Below are positions 54,801-62,263 of a stretch of 64,000 nt of DNA, in pieces (within the stretch, counting starts at the first letter, position 1; each line of letters opens with the position of its first letter). The notes under the pieces are model-generated. The model saw nothing but the letters and a program-made list of their open reading frames with translations, was not told where the DNA came from and did no database searches. The DNA is taken from contig NZ_FTNW01000001.1 in assembly GCF_900156545.1 (NCBI RefSeq), positions 682,001 to 746,000 of the forward strand. Direction: 5' to 3'. This stretch comes from Aquipseudomonas alcaligenes. GTDB lineage: Bacteria; Pseudomonadota; Gammaproteobacteria; Pseudomonadales; Pseudomonadaceae. The position numbers and the translations under genes were made by a program.

Positions 54801-56777
54801 CGCACCATCGCCCGCCTGGCACGGCATTTCGTGCGACTGCTGGAAGGCATCTGCGCCGACCCGAGTCAGGCCATCGGCCTGCTACCGTTGCTCGAGGAAG
54901 ACGAGCAGGCGCAGCTCGCCACCTGGAACGACACGGCCAAGGACCGAGGCCCGTTGGTCAACCTCAGTGAGCGCATCAGCCTGCAGGCCGCGCGCACGCC
55001 GCAGGCGCCAGCCCTGGTGTTCGGCGCGCAGACGCTGAGCTATGCCGAGCTGGAGGCACGCATCAACCAGTTGGCCAACCGCCTGCGCAGCCTCGGTGTG
55101 CAGCGCGGCAGCCTGGTCGGTATCAGCCTGGAGCGCTCGCTGGAGCTGGTGATCGGCCTGCATGCCATCGTCCGCGCCGGTGGTGCTTACGTGCCGCTCG
55201 ACCCGGAATACCCGCTGGAACGCCTGGCCTATCTGCTGGAGGATTCCGGCGTCGACCTGCTGCTGTCGCACAGCGCGCTGGTCGAGCGCCTGCCGCTGCC
55301 GGCCGGGTTCAAGGCCCTTTGCCTGGATCGCGAGGACTGCAGTGCCGAGCCGGTCACGCCGCCGGCAATCAGCCTGCAGGGCAACGATCTGGCCTACGTC
55401 ATCTACACCTCCGGCTCCACCGGCAAGCCCAAGGGCGCCGGCAACAGCCACGAGGCCCTGGCCAACCGCATTCTGTGGATGCAGGAGGCCTATCAGCTGG
55501 GCGCTGGCGACGTGGTGCTGCAGAAGACCCCGTTCAGCTTCGACGTCTCGGTATGGGAGTTCTTCTGGCCGCTGGTCACCGGCGCCTGCCTGGCCGTTGC
55601 CGCGCCGGGCGACCACCGTGACCCGCAGAAGCTGGTGGAGCTTATCCAGCGCCACCGTGTCAGCACGCTGCACTTCGTGCCGTCCATGCTGCAGGCTTTC
55701 CTCCTGCATCCGGACGTGGAGCAGTGCCAGAGCCTGACCCGCGTCATCTGCAGCGGCGAGGCGCTGCCGGCGGAGCTGCAGGTGCGGACCTTCCAGCGCC
55801 TGCCTCAGGCTGGCCTGTACAACCTGTACGGCCCGACCGAGGCAGCCATCGACGTCAGTCACTGGACCTGCGTAGAGGAAGGGCTGCATGCCGTGCCGAT
55901 CGGACGGCCGATCGCCAACCTGCGCCTGCACATCCTCGATGCCCAGCTCAACCCGGTGCCGCAGGGCGTGCCCGGCGAGCTGTACATCGCCGGCATCGGC
56001 CTGGCGCGCGGCTACCACCACCGTCCGGAACTGACCGCCGAGCGCTTCCTGCCCGATCCGTTCAGCAGCGAGGGCGGACGCATGTACCGCACCGGCGACC
56101 TGGTGCGCTGGCGTGCCGACGGCGCCATCGACTACCTGGGGCGCATCGACCATCAGGTGAAGATTCGCGGCTTCCGCGTCGAACTGGGCGAGATCGAAGC
56201 CCAGCTCGGTGCCCAGCCGGGCGTCGCCGAGGCCGTGGTGGTGGCCCGCGACAGCCAGATCGGCAAGCAGCTGGTCGGCTATCTGGTGGCCGATCCGCTG
56301 CCGGTGGATGAGACCGCCTGGCTGGCCGGCATCAAGGCGGCATTGAAGAGCGAGCTGCCCGAGCACATGGTGCCCTCGATCCTGATGCGCCTGGAGCGCA
56401 TGCCGCTGTCGCCCAACGGCAAGCTGGAGCGTCGTGCGCTGCCCGAGCCGGTGTGGCAGGCACGGGTTTACCGGGCGCCACAGAGCGAACGGGAGGTCGC
56501 CCTGGCGGCTATCTGGCAGGAAGTGCTGGAAGTGGCCCAGGTCGGCCTCGACGACAACTTCTTCGAACTCGGCGGGCATTCACTGCTGGCTACCCAGGCC
56601 GTGGCCCTGCTGCGCCAGCGCCTGGGGCTGGAACTGCCGCTGCGCGCCTTCTTCGAGGCGGAGAACCTGGCGGCCCTGGCCGCCAACCTCGATGGTCAGG
56701 CTCCGGCCGCTGCCGAGGAAGAAGACCAAGACCTGCGCGACATGGCCGCGCTGCTCGACGAACTGGAGGCCCTGTGA
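45858..56777 (+). CDS. Siderophore NRPS 1: C-A-T-E / C-A-T / C-A-T
   Basis: A 3639-residue trimodular synthetase. Domains by approximate residue: C1 15-448 (His141-His142-x3-Asp146, then Ala for Gly), A1 455-965, T1 973-1043 (Ser1007), E1 1053-1478 (His1181), C2 1483-1915 of D-C-L type (His1622), A2 1923-2482, T2 with Ser2521, C3 2573-3011 (His2707), A3 3022-3528, T3 with Ser3575, then an acidic docking tail. By alignment to the PheA pocket I read A1 and A2 as DGECTGGVTK (basic residue, ornithine-type likely) and A3 as DVWHISLIDK (serine). A2 carries a foreign stretch of 51 residues (2189-2239) between its A4 and A5 motifs. The ATG at 45858 follows GCGAGG. Confidence 0.95.
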   Translation: MNAPVTSNIALQWTPLSFAQQRLWFFSRLESGSTAYNIGGLLRFEGPLDLDSLRHGLDQVYARHAALRTLFREQDGLAQQAVLPPGSMPLQIIDLEGGDEHLEAMARGFIEADYDLTRGPLVRCALYRLGENRHALAVGMHHIISDAWSVRVMVEEMAEFYRARLQQRQPFMTPQPVQYSEYAVGQREWLDSEAGTRQMTFWRERLGSEQPPLSLAPDFPHDAQAARRAAYRTLQVEPALVARLSDLAKANGATLFTVLLAALQLQLARLSGQREVRIGVPVAGRAKGFERLVGFFVNTLVLKAEPRPELSVAEWLTQTRAGLKAAQANQEMPFERLVEELAPSRSLGQQPLFQVAFNYRRQHPLAANWLPGIETALDEVPSSQIPFDLALDAVRDKGDQLSINFAYAADLFAESSIERLISGFLEVLDGFATSPQAALGELGLVSSGERRLLTEWNKPRQTFDAARLLPALIAEQARLRPEAIALVHGGERIAFAELESRSNQLANLLVSHGVQPESRVGVSLERGNAMIVAMLAVLKSGGAFVPLDPDYPRERLSYMVEDSGLKWLITSSDLTERLPLSSSVEPLYLDQLDLSAFDSSAPEVQLHPLNLAYLIYTSGSTGQPKGVAVNHLGLTMHVQTIGQRYGMTPDDVELHFASISFDGALERWTVPLAFGSRLVIRDQELWSAEKTCQVIADEGVTISCLPPSYAQQLLDWVESQGLQLPVRSWTLGGEAFTRETYERLQKVLQPQRIINGYGPTETVVTPLIWEAYPGDSFEAAYAPIGNPVGPRSLYVLDAELNLLPIGVAGELYIGGEVGLARGYFQRPELTAERFLPDPFGQAGERMYRTGDLVRWREDGTLDYLGRVDHQVKIRGFRIELGEIESQLLALEGVQEAAVIARETPTGKQLVGYVVARDNTDTHALRGELAKVLPDYMVPAQIIALEKLPLTPAGKLDRAALPEPVWQSQDYEAPQTDNERILAAIWADVLGVERVGRQDHFFELGGDSIVALQVVSRARQQGLGLTPKDLFQQQTLAQLAGVARLVVAPLAEQGPVTGTAPLLPIQARLLAREGLAPCNQYLLLELAEPLPAAQLEQALQALVQHHDALRLRFEQHAGQWQQMHASEVGSPLLQQVELAISEDPQPHYDAAQRSIDPASAAHLRGLYLTQPGQADRLLLSIHHLVVDGVSWRVLLEDLQRACLQLASSLAVQLPAKTSAFKTWGERLVDWNVDAQLPYWQAQQTGGELPLQSQEAGTEGTRKRIELSLDAAFTRELLQAGQRAYRLRADELLLTALSRVLCSWSEQPALTLHLESHGRAPLFEDIDLSRSVGWFTSLYPVRLQPETELAASLKAIKEQLRAVPDLGLGFGLLAQQGQLTERAPQLLFNYLGQFDEGEGGLRLREGGLWREADAPMDAPLVINAEQRGGALQLHIDFNPAQLARTTLEGLVARLQDELHSIAQHCAKVSPRLTPSDVPLAGLSQVELDALAGVEDIHPLSPLQQGLLFHSQLEGAGSYVSQLLLPFTGLDPQRLQNAWRQLLARHGVLRSRFQLGERPLQLVQAEVELDWQDLDWRGVADFETQLQAFCSAERERGFALDQAPLLRLALIQRGAGDFVLVWTLHHLLLDGWSNGLLFAEVLALYHGDRLPAPGGQFRDYIHWLHGQDAATEQAFWREQLAPLDGATRIAGCLPCRKPGQGHARHPLPLDSTTEQRIRSFAQRHGLTLNTLVQAAWALLLARLTGKRSLCFGATVAGRPTELSGSEQMLGLFINSLPVAVQLPAELPLGDWLAALQVQNLQLREHEHSPLHDIQRWVGSAGEALFDSLLVFENYPLGEALKQAERGELRLGLPQSHEFTHYPMTLAVLPGSRLELLLAYDRAYFDAHGIAQVEALLRQALDQVCGDPTRTLGSLQLSSVDEQARLAEWNTPRQGFDAARLLPALIAEQARLRPEAIALVHGGERIAFAELESRSNQLANLLFSHGVQAESRVGVSLERGNAMIVAMLAVLKAGGAFVPLDPDYPRERLSYMVEDSGLKWLITSSDLAERLPLGESVEPLYLDQLDLSAFDSSAPEVQLHPLNLAYLIYTSGSTGQPKGVAVNHLGLTMHVQTIGQRYGMTPDDVELHFASISFDGALERWTVPLAFGSRLVIRDQELWSAEKTCQVIADEGVTISCLPPSYAMQLLDWVESEKAAEAAALGQPSLKAASECSLTDVSTALPQPLSPSLTVARDASTTFSRMAVRSWTLGGEAFTRETYERLQKVLQPQRIINGYGPTETVVTPLIWEAYPGDSFEAAYAPIGNPVGPRSLYVLDAELNLLPIGVAGELYIGGEVGLARGYFQRPELTAERFLPDPFGAAGERMYRTGDLVRWRADGTLDYLGRVDHQVKIRGFRIELGEIESQLLALEGVQEAAVIARETPTGKQLVGYVVAKDGTDANVLRSELAKVLPDYMVPAQIIALEKLPLTPAGKLDRAALPEPTWQSQDYEAPQTDNERILAAIWADVLGVERVGRQDHFFELGGDSIVALKVVSRIRQQGLQLPLKALFEQSRLADCAAALQREAADAPVLRALLRGGDLPLSHAQQRLWFLNRLDPSNCAYHMPAGLDLQGRLDRQALQAAFDQLEARHEALRTRFVEVDGEARQRILAPQGQRIDWFDLRELPASEREVEARGYAQKLLTRPFNLASEPLLRVSVLRLADQEYRLLLVQHHIVSDGWSMQRFIGEFAAAYAAFAEGRTAQFAPLPLQYADYAQWQRDWLKSSEATRQLDYWKARLGEHQPLLELPTDHPRPAQGARQGLRWRFELSPLLTAQLRALAQREGSTLFSLLLAAWQTLLHRYSGQEDIRVGVPVAGRSLAEMDGVLGCFINTLVLRGEPAGLKPFRELLGELAQASRDALANQELPFDQLVEALQPTRSLSHHPLFQVAFNHQQVDFSALGNLPGLRVQPHDPGAAGAQFDLALDTEESADGSLSGFVSYAAELFEARTIARLARHFVRLLEGICADPSQAIGLLPLLEEDEQAQLATWNDTAKDRGPLVNLSERISLQAARTPQAPALVFGAQTLSYAELEARINQLANRLRSLGVQRGSLVGISLERSLELVIGLHAIVRAGGAYVPLDPEYPLERLAYLLEDSGVDLLLSHSALVERLPLPAGFKALCLDREDCSAEPVTPPAISLQGNDLAYVIYTSGSTGKPKGAGNSHEALANRILWMQEAYQLGAGDVVLQKTPFSFDVSVWEFFWPLVTGACLAVAAPGDHRDPQKLVELIQRHRVSTLHFVPSMLQAFLLHPDVEQCQSLTRVICSGEALPAELQVRTFQRLPQAGLYNLYGPTEAAIDVSHWTCVEEGLHAVPIGRPIANLRLHILDAQLNPVPQGVPGELYIAGIGLARGYHHRPELTAERFLPDPFSSEGGRMYRTGDLVRWRADGAIDYLGRIDHQVKIRGFRVELGEIEAQLGAQPGVAEAVVVARDSQIGKQLVGYLVADPLPVDETAWLAGIKAALKSELPEHMVPSILMRLERMPLSPNGKLERRALPEPVWQARVYRAPQSEREVALAAIWQEVLEVAQVGLDDNFFELGGHSLLATQAVALLRQRLGLELPLRAFFEAENLAALAANLDGQAPAAAEEEDQDLRDMAALLDELEAL
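47236..48903 (+). repeat. A-T repeat copy 1 (NRPS1 module 1)
   Basis: DNA encoding A1 and T1 is nearly identical over long blocks to copies at 51640-53444 and 58255-59922, including third codon positions. The blocks include the A3 motif region, A4 to A5, and the Gly-Gly-Asp-Ser-Ile carrier loop. Confidence 0.85.
51640..53444 (+). repeat. A-T repeat copy 2 (NRPS1 module 2, interrupted)
   Basis: Same A-T unit as copy 1 but about 135 bases longer, because of the palindromic insertion at 52419-52566. Sequence either side of the insertion resumes the repeat identity directly. Confidence 0.85.
52419..52566 (+). mobile_element. 148-bp imperfect palindrome inserted in frame in adenylation domain A2
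   Basis: The segment between codons for Trp-Val-Glu-Ser and Val-Arg-Ser-Trp is 153 bases (52422-52574) here, against 18 bases in the two sister domains. It is symmetric about one centre: core stem GAAAGCGGCT (52463-52472) with AGCCGCTTTC (52513-52522), inner TTGAC (52485-52489) with GTCAA (52496-52500), loop TGATGT. The outer ends TCGGAAAAGG and CCTTTTCGA also pair, with one bulge. It encodes no known domain and keeps the frame. It looks like a small palindromic mobile element (MITE or REP-derived). Confidence 0.75.
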
Positions 56778-59700
56778 CCGCGCCCATCGACAAGGCCGCC
56801 CTGGCGCGGCGTTTCCTCGCCTTAGGGCCAGCAGAACAGAAGCGTTTCCTCGAGCTGCTGGCCAGCAAGGGCATCCGCTTCGACCGTCTGCCGCTGGTGC
56901 CGGCAACCCGTGGCGAGCATCAGCCAGCCTCGCATGCCCAGCAGCGCCTGTGGCTGGTGGCCCAGCTGGAGCCGGACAGCAGCGCCTACCACATGGTCGG
57001 CGCCTTCGCCCTGGAGGGTGAGCTGGATCGTGCCGCGCTGATGGCGGCTCTGGAGTTGATTGTCGAGCGCCATGAGGCGCTGCGTACACGCTTCTACGAG
57101 CACGACGGACAGCTATGCCAGCGCATTGACCCGCCAGGTCCGCTGGCCCTGGAGGAGCGCGACCTGCGCGGCGAGACCGAGACCGTGCAGACCCTGGCCG
57201 ATGCCCATGCGGCGCGGGCCTTCGACCTGATCGAAGGGCCGCTGCTGCGTGTGCAGCTGCTGCGTCTGGACGAGCAGCGCTGGCGCTTGCAGATCGTCTG
57301 CCACCACATCGTCTCCGACGGCTGGTCGATCGGCGTGTTCGCCGAGGAACTGGGCCGCGCCTATGCCGCGCTGCGCCAGGGGCAGGCGCCTCAGCTGGCC
57401 GAACTGCCGATCCAGTACGTTGACTATGCCCAGTGGCAGCGCGCCTGGCTGGAGGCCGGCGAGCGCGAGCGCCAGCTCGGCTACTGGCGCGAGCGCCTGG
57501 GTAGCGAGCAGCCGGTGCTGGCCTTGCCCTACAAGCTGGATGCCTCCGGCCAGCGCCATGCCGCGCGCCAGGCCATCGCTGTGCCGCAGGCATTGGCCGA
57601 ACGCCTGCGCCAGCTGGCCCAGGGCGAGGGCGCGACCCTGTTCATGCTGTTGCTGGCCGCCTTCCAGCTGCTCTTGGCGCGCTACAGCAACCAGCGCGAT
57701 ATCCGCGTCGGCGTGCCGGTAGCCAACCGCCAGCGCGCCGAGACCGCGCCGCTGGTGGGCTTCTTCGTCAATACCCAGGTGCTGCGTACCGAGTTCGATG
57801 CCGGCCTGAGTTTCCGCCAGCTGCTGGCCGAGGTGCGCCGTCACGCGTTGGACGCTCAGGACCAGCAGGATTTGCCGTTCGACCAGCTAGTGGAGGCCCT
57901 GGCGCCCGAGCGCAGCCTGGGCCAAACGCCGCTGTTCCAGGTGTTGTTCAACCACCAGAAGCGCGACCTCGGCGCCTTGCAGCTACCCGGCCTGCGCCTG
58001 GAACCGCTGGCTCAGGGGGTGCCGCACGCACTGTTCGACCTGGCCCTGGACAGCCTGGAAGACAGCGCCGGCCAGCTGCGCCTGACCCTGACCTGGGCCC
58101 GCGAGCGCCTCGACGATGGGCAGATGCAGAAGATGGCGGCGCATCTGCTGAGCCTGCTGGAGCGGGTCAGTACCGCGCCGGATCAGCCTTTGGTGCGTCT
58201 GGAGGTGCTGGATGGTCAGGATCAGTTGCAACTGGCCGAGTGGAACATGTCGCGGCAGAGCTTCGATGCCGCGCGCCTGCTGCCCGAGCTGATCGCCGAG
58301 CAGGCGTACCTGCGCCCCGAGGCCATCGCCCTTGTACATGGCAGCGAGCGGATTACCTTTGCCGAGCTGGAGGCGCGCTCCAATCGCCTGGCCAATCTAC
58401 TGATAGCTCACGGCGTGCGTGCCGAATCCCGCGTTGGCGTATCCCTTGAGCGTGGCAACGCGATGATCGTGGCCATGCTGGCGGTGCTGAAATCCGGTGG
58501 TGCTTTTGTGCCGCTGGATCCGGATTACCCGCGCGAACGTCTCAGCTACATGGTCGAGGATTCGGGGCTGCAGTGGCTGATCACTTCCTCCGACTTGGCC
58601 GAGCGCCTGCCGCTGGGCGAGGGCGTTGAAGCGCTGTATCTGGATCAGCTCGACCTGTCTGCCTTCGAAGCATCTGTGCCTATGGTGCAACTGCATCCGC
58701 TGAATCTGGCCTACCTGATCTACACCTCCGGCTCCACCGGCCAGCCCAAAGGCGTGGCGGTCAATCACCTCGGCCTGAGCATGCATGTGCAGACCATCGG
58801 CCAGCGCTACGGCATGACCCCGGACGACGTGGAGCTGCATTTCGCCTCGATCAGCTTCGACGGCGCCCTGGAGCGCTGGACTGTACCGCTGGCCTTCGGC
58901 AGTCGCCTGGTGATTCGTGACCAGGAACTGTGGAGCGCGGAGAAGACCTGCCAGGTAATCGCCGACGAGGGCGTGACCATTTCCTGCCTGCCGCCGAGCT
59001 ATGCCCAACAACTGCTGGATTGGGTGGAAAGTCAGAACCTGAAGCTGCCTGTACGTTCCTGGACCCTGGGAGGCGAAGCTTTTACCCGCGAAACCTACGA
59101 GCGCCTGCAGAAAGTGCTGCAGCCGCAACGGATCATCAACGGCTACGGCCCGACCGAGACGGTGGTCACTCCACTGATCTGGGAAGCCTATCCGGGCGAC
59201 AGTTTCGAGGCGGCCTATGCGCCCATTGGCAATCCGGTCGGCCCGCGCCGCCTCTATGTGCTGGATGCCGAGCTGAACCTGCTGCCCATCGGCGTGGCCG
59301 GTGAGCTGTATATCGGTGGCGAAGTCGGCCTGGCTCGCGGCTACTTCCAGCGTCCGGAGCTGACTGCCGAACGCTTCCTGCCTGATCCATTTGGTACAGC
59401 CGGCGAGCGTATGTACCGCACCGGCGACCTGGTGCGCTGGCGCGAAGACGGCACCCTGGATTACCTGGGAAGGGTCGACCATCAGGTGAAGATCCGTGGT
59501 TTCCGTATCGAACTGGGCGAGATCGAGAGTCAGCTGCTGGCTCTTGAAGGCGTGCAGGAAGCAGCGGTGATTGCCCGTGAGACGCCGACCGGCAAGCAGC
59601 TGGTGGGCTATGTCGTCGCTCGCGACAATCTCGACACCAATGCTTTGCGCAGCGAGCTGGCCAAGGTACTGCCGGACTATATGGTGCCGGCGCAGATCAT

Positions 59701-62155
59701 CGCCCTGGCCAAACTGCCGCTGACCCCGGCCGGCAAGCTGGATCGCGCCGCGCTGCCGGAACCGACGTGGCAGAGCCAGGACTACGAGGCCCCGCAAACC
59801 GACAACGAACGCATCCTCGCCGCCATCTGGGCCGAGGTGCTGGGCGTAGAACGGGTAGGGCGCCAGGATCATTTCTTCGAACTGGGCGGCGACTCCATTG
59901 TCGCCTTGCAGGTGGTCAGCCGCGTGCGCCAACAGGGGCTGCAACTGGCGCCGCGCGAGCTGTTCCAGTTCCCCCGCCTGGTCGAGCTGGCCCAGGCCGC
60001 CCGCGCTGCCGGTGAGGAAATCGCGCAGGAACCGGTCACCGGCGAACTGCCGCTGGCGCCGATCCAGGCGCATTTCTTCTCCATGAATCAGGCGGAGCCG
60101 GCGCACTGGAACCAGGCGCTGAATCTGGAGCTGCTGCGTCCGCTTGATCCGATCCTGCTGGAGCAGGCGCTGCAGGCACTGGTGGCCCATCACGATGGAC
60201 TGCGCCTGCGTTTCGAGCAGCGCGACGGTCGCTGGACCCAGCACTACGGCGAAATACAAGCCGATCAGACGCTGCTCTGGCAGCGCGAAGCGGCTGACGA
60301 CGAGCAGGCCGAAGCGTTGTGCAACGAGGCGCAGCGCAGCCTGGACCTGGCCCGAGGGCCATTGCTACGCGGCTTGCACCTGCGCCAGGCGGGCAAGGCG
60401 GACCGTTTGTTACTCGCCGTCCATCACCTGGTGGTGGACGGGGTGTCCTGGCGCATCCTGCTGGAAGACCTGCTGGCGGCCTATCGCCAGCTGGAATCAG
60501 GGCAGACCCTGCGCCTGCCGGGCAAGAGCCTGTCCTACAAAGGCTGGAGCGAATCGCTGCAGCAGTGGGCGCGCGGCGCGGCGGCGCAGGTCGAGCTGGA
60601 CGCCTGGTGCAGCCGCTTGAGCGGCCCGGCGCTGGCACTGCCGCGCGAGCTCGACGGAACCAGCGCCAGCCATGGCGACAAGCGCGAAGTGCGCCTGGCC
60701 CTGGATGCAGCCGAAACCAAGCGCCTGCTGCAGGCTCCGGCGCAGCTGGGTGTGCGTATCGATGCGTTGTTGCTCGCCGCGCTGACGCGCGCCCTGTGCC
60801 GTTGGAGCGGCCACTCCGGCCTGCGGGTCAACCTCGAAGGCCACGGCCGCGAGGCGCTGGCCGGCGACCATGATCTGACGCGCACGGTCGGCTGGTTCAC
60901 CAGCCTGTATCCGCTGCAGCTACCGCACCTGGATGATCCGCAGCTGCAACTGCAGCGCGTGCAGCAGCATCTGCAGCAGATAGAGCATGGCGGGCAGGGC
61001 TATGGCGTGCTGCGTTGGCTGGGCGATACGCAGGCGCAGGCTTCACTTGCCGAGCTGCCGAGCGCCGAAGTGATCTTCAACTACCTCGGCCAGTATCAGG
61101 CCGGCGCGGCGGCTGACTGGTTCCGTCCGGCCAGCGGCGGTGGTGTGGCCGTGGCGGCGGACAATCCGCTGGCGGCGCGTCTGGCGGTCAATGGCCAGGT
61201 GTATGACGGCCAACTGCAACTGTCCTGGGAGTACGGGGCCAACCAGTACCGCGCCGAGACCATCGAATCCCTGGCTGCGGACTATCGCCGAGAGCTGCTT
61301 GGCCTGTTGGAGCTGGCGCGCGGCCAGGCCGTGCAGGGCCCGTCGCCCTTGCTGCGCCTGACCCGTCAGCAGGCAGATAAAACCCCGCTGTTCTGCCCGC
61401 ACCCTGTCACCGGGCGGGTCACCGGCTACCAGCCGCTGGCGGCGCGCCTGGACGGCACGCGCGAAGTCTTCGGCCTGCAGTGCCGCAGCTTCCTCGACCC
61501 GAGCTGGCGCGATGCTTCGCTGGCCGAGATGGCCGATGCCTACCTTGCCGCGCTGCTCCAGCAGCAGCCGCAGGGCCCGTATCACCTGGTCGGCTGGTCG
61601 CTGGGCGGCAGCCTGGCCCTGGAGTTGGCGGCACGTCTGGAAGCACGGGGCGCGGAGGTGGCCTTCCTCGGCCTGCTCGACTGCTATGTGCCAGGCACCG
61701 AGATCGCCGGCGACGATGCCCGCCACCCGCAGGCCCGGGCCAAGCTGGTCGAGCATCTGCAGCTGTTAGCGCCGGAGCTGCCGGCCAAGGCCTGGGATAG
61801 CCTGTTCGAACGACTCTTGCAGCTGGAACCGCTGGACTGGCCGCAGGTCGCCAGCACCTGGTTCGCGGGGCAGGCGCTGGACGGCATGACCCGCCAGAGT
61901 CTGGAAGAACTGCTGTTCGCCTGGGCGCTGGAGCAGCATATGCGCCGCTTGTGTGCCGGCTACGCACTTCCCACGGTGAAGGTGCGTCCGCACTGCTGGT
62001 GGGCGGCGCAGCCAGCCGGACGCGCGGCGCTGCTGGAGCGTGGCCTGGAGCAGGTGCAGGGCCGGGCAGCCAGCCATCGCCTGGTGGATACCGATCACCA
62101 GGGCATCGTCCGCCATCCACAGGTGCTGGCCGAGCTCGCATCCTTGCTGGGCTGA
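56774..62155 (+). CDS. Siderophore NRPS 2: C-A-T-E-TE (termination module)
   Basis: A 1793-residue synthetase. Residues 1-40 form a helical docking segment, then C 52-481 (His177-His178-x3-Asp182), A 488-996, T with Ser1041, E 1091-1523 (His1217) and a type I thioesterase about 1535-1793 with Gly-Trp-Ser1609-Leu-Gly-Gly and a late Asp-His. The A-domain pocket reads the same DGECTGGVTK as A1 and A2 of NRPS1. The GTG start at 56774 overlaps the NRPS1 stop (GTGA) and has GGAGG upstream, so the two synthetases are translationally coupled. The open frame extends further upstream only inside NRPS1. It should add the fourth residue, epimerise it and release the peptide. Confidence 0.93.
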   Translation: MTAPIDKAALARRFLALGPAEQKRFLELLASKGIRFDRLPLVPATRGEHQPASHAQQRLWLVAQLEPDSSAYHMVGAFALEGELDRAALMAALELIVERHEALRTRFYEHDGQLCQRIDPPGPLALEERDLRGETETVQTLADAHAARAFDLIEGPLLRVQLLRLDEQRWRLQIVCHHIVSDGWSIGVFAEELGRAYAALRQGQAPQLAELPIQYVDYAQWQRAWLEAGERERQLGYWRERLGSEQPVLALPYKLDASGQRHAARQAIAVPQALAERLRQLAQGEGATLFMLLLAAFQLLLARYSNQRDIRVGVPVANRQRAETAPLVGFFVNTQVLRTEFDAGLSFRQLLAEVRRHALDAQDQQDLPFDQLVEALAPERSLGQTPLFQVLFNHQKRDLGALQLPGLRLEPLAQGVPHALFDLALDSLEDSAGQLRLTLTWARERLDDGQMQKMAAHLLSLLERVSTAPDQPLVRLEVLDGQDQLQLAEWNMSRQSFDAARLLPELIAEQAYLRPEAIALVHGSERITFAELEARSNRLANLLIAHGVRAESRVGVSLERGNAMIVAMLAVLKSGGAFVPLDPDYPRERLSYMVEDSGLQWLITSSDLAERLPLGEGVEALYLDQLDLSAFEASVPMVQLHPLNLAYLIYTSGSTGQPKGVAVNHLGLSMHVQTIGQRYGMTPDDVELHFASISFDGALERWTVPLAFGSRLVIRDQELWSAEKTCQVIADEGVTISCLPPSYAQQLLDWVESQNLKLPVRSWTLGGEAFTRETYERLQKVLQPQRIINGYGPTETVVTPLIWEAYPGDSFEAAYAPIGNPVGPRRLYVLDAELNLLPIGVAGELYIGGEVGLARGYFQRPELTAERFLPDPFGTAGERMYRTGDLVRWREDGTLDYLGRVDHQVKIRGFRIELGEIESQLLALEGVQEAAVIARETPTGKQLVGYVVARDNLDTNALRSELAKVLPDYMVPAQIIALAKLPLTPAGKLDRAALPEPTWQSQDYEAPQTDNERILAAIWAEVLGVERVGRQDHFFELGGDSIVALQVVSRVRQQGLQLAPRELFQFPRLVELAQAARAAGEEIAQEPVTGELPLAPIQAHFFSMNQAEPAHWNQALNLELLRPLDPILLEQALQALVAHHDGLRLRFEQRDGRWTQHYGEIQADQTLLWQREAADDEQAEALCNEAQRSLDLARGPLLRGLHLRQAGKADRLLLAVHHLVVDGVSWRILLEDLLAAYRQLESGQTLRLPGKSLSYKGWSESLQQWARGAAAQVELDAWCSRLSGPALALPRELDGTSASHGDKREVRLALDAAETKRLLQAPAQLGVRIDALLLAALTRALCRWSGHSGLRVNLEGHGREALAGDHDLTRTVGWFTSLYPLQLPHLDDPQLQLQRVQQHLQQIEHGGQGYGVLRWLGDTQAQASLAELPSAEVIFNYLGQYQAGAAADWFRPASGGGVAVAADNPLAARLAVNGQVYDGQLQLSWEYGANQYRAETIESLAADYRRELLGLLELARGQAVQGPSPLLRLTRQQADKTPLFCPHPVTGRVTGYQPLAARLDGTREVFGLQCRSFLDPSWRDASLAEMADAYLAALLQQQPQGPYHLVGWSLGGSLALELAARLEARGAEVAFLGLLDCYVPGTEIAGDDARHPQARAKLVEHLQLLAPELPAKAWDSLFERLLQLEPLDWPQVASTWFAGQALDGMTRQSLEELLFAWALEQHMRRLCAGYALPTVKVRPHCWWAAQPAGRAALLERGLEQVQGRAASHRLVDTDHQGIVRHPQVLAELASLLG
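58255..59922 (+). repeat. A-T repeat copy 3 (NRPS2)
   Basis: Third nearly identical copy of the A-T unit, with the uninterrupted short linker (Gln-Asn-Leu-Lys-Leu-Pro) where copy 2 has the palindrome. Shared third-position bases point to recent duplication or gene conversion. Confidence 0.85.
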
Positions 62156-62178
62156 AAACGAAAAGTGTCAGGGGTTCG

Positions 62179-62204
62179 TAAATTTTCTGTCGGCCCGTAC
62201 GTCT
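62179..62204 (+). promoter_or_regulatory. Iron-starvation ECF promoter of the siderophore receptor
   Basis: TAAAT (62179-62183), exactly 16 bases, then CGTCT (62200-62204). This is an exact match to the recalled PvdS box TAAAT-N16-CGT and parallels the mbtH promoter. It lies about 60 bases before the receptor ATG. I see no convincing Fur box here, so iron control probably comes through the sigma factor. Confidence 0.7.
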
Positions 62205-62263
62205 AGTACAGGCAAGTTGCACAAATGCGAATCCTTCTAATTTGATTTCATTGGGGAGTATTG

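Noticed and set aside
56453-56773. N-terminal extension of NRPS2 into NRPS1
   Set aside because: It lies within the NRPS1 carrier domain in another frame; GTG at 56774 with GGAGG upstream is the coupled start.
47236-59922. Repeats read as a CRISPR or tandem array
   Set aside because: The repeats are about 1.7-kb coding cassettes separated by other domains, not short repeat-spacer units.
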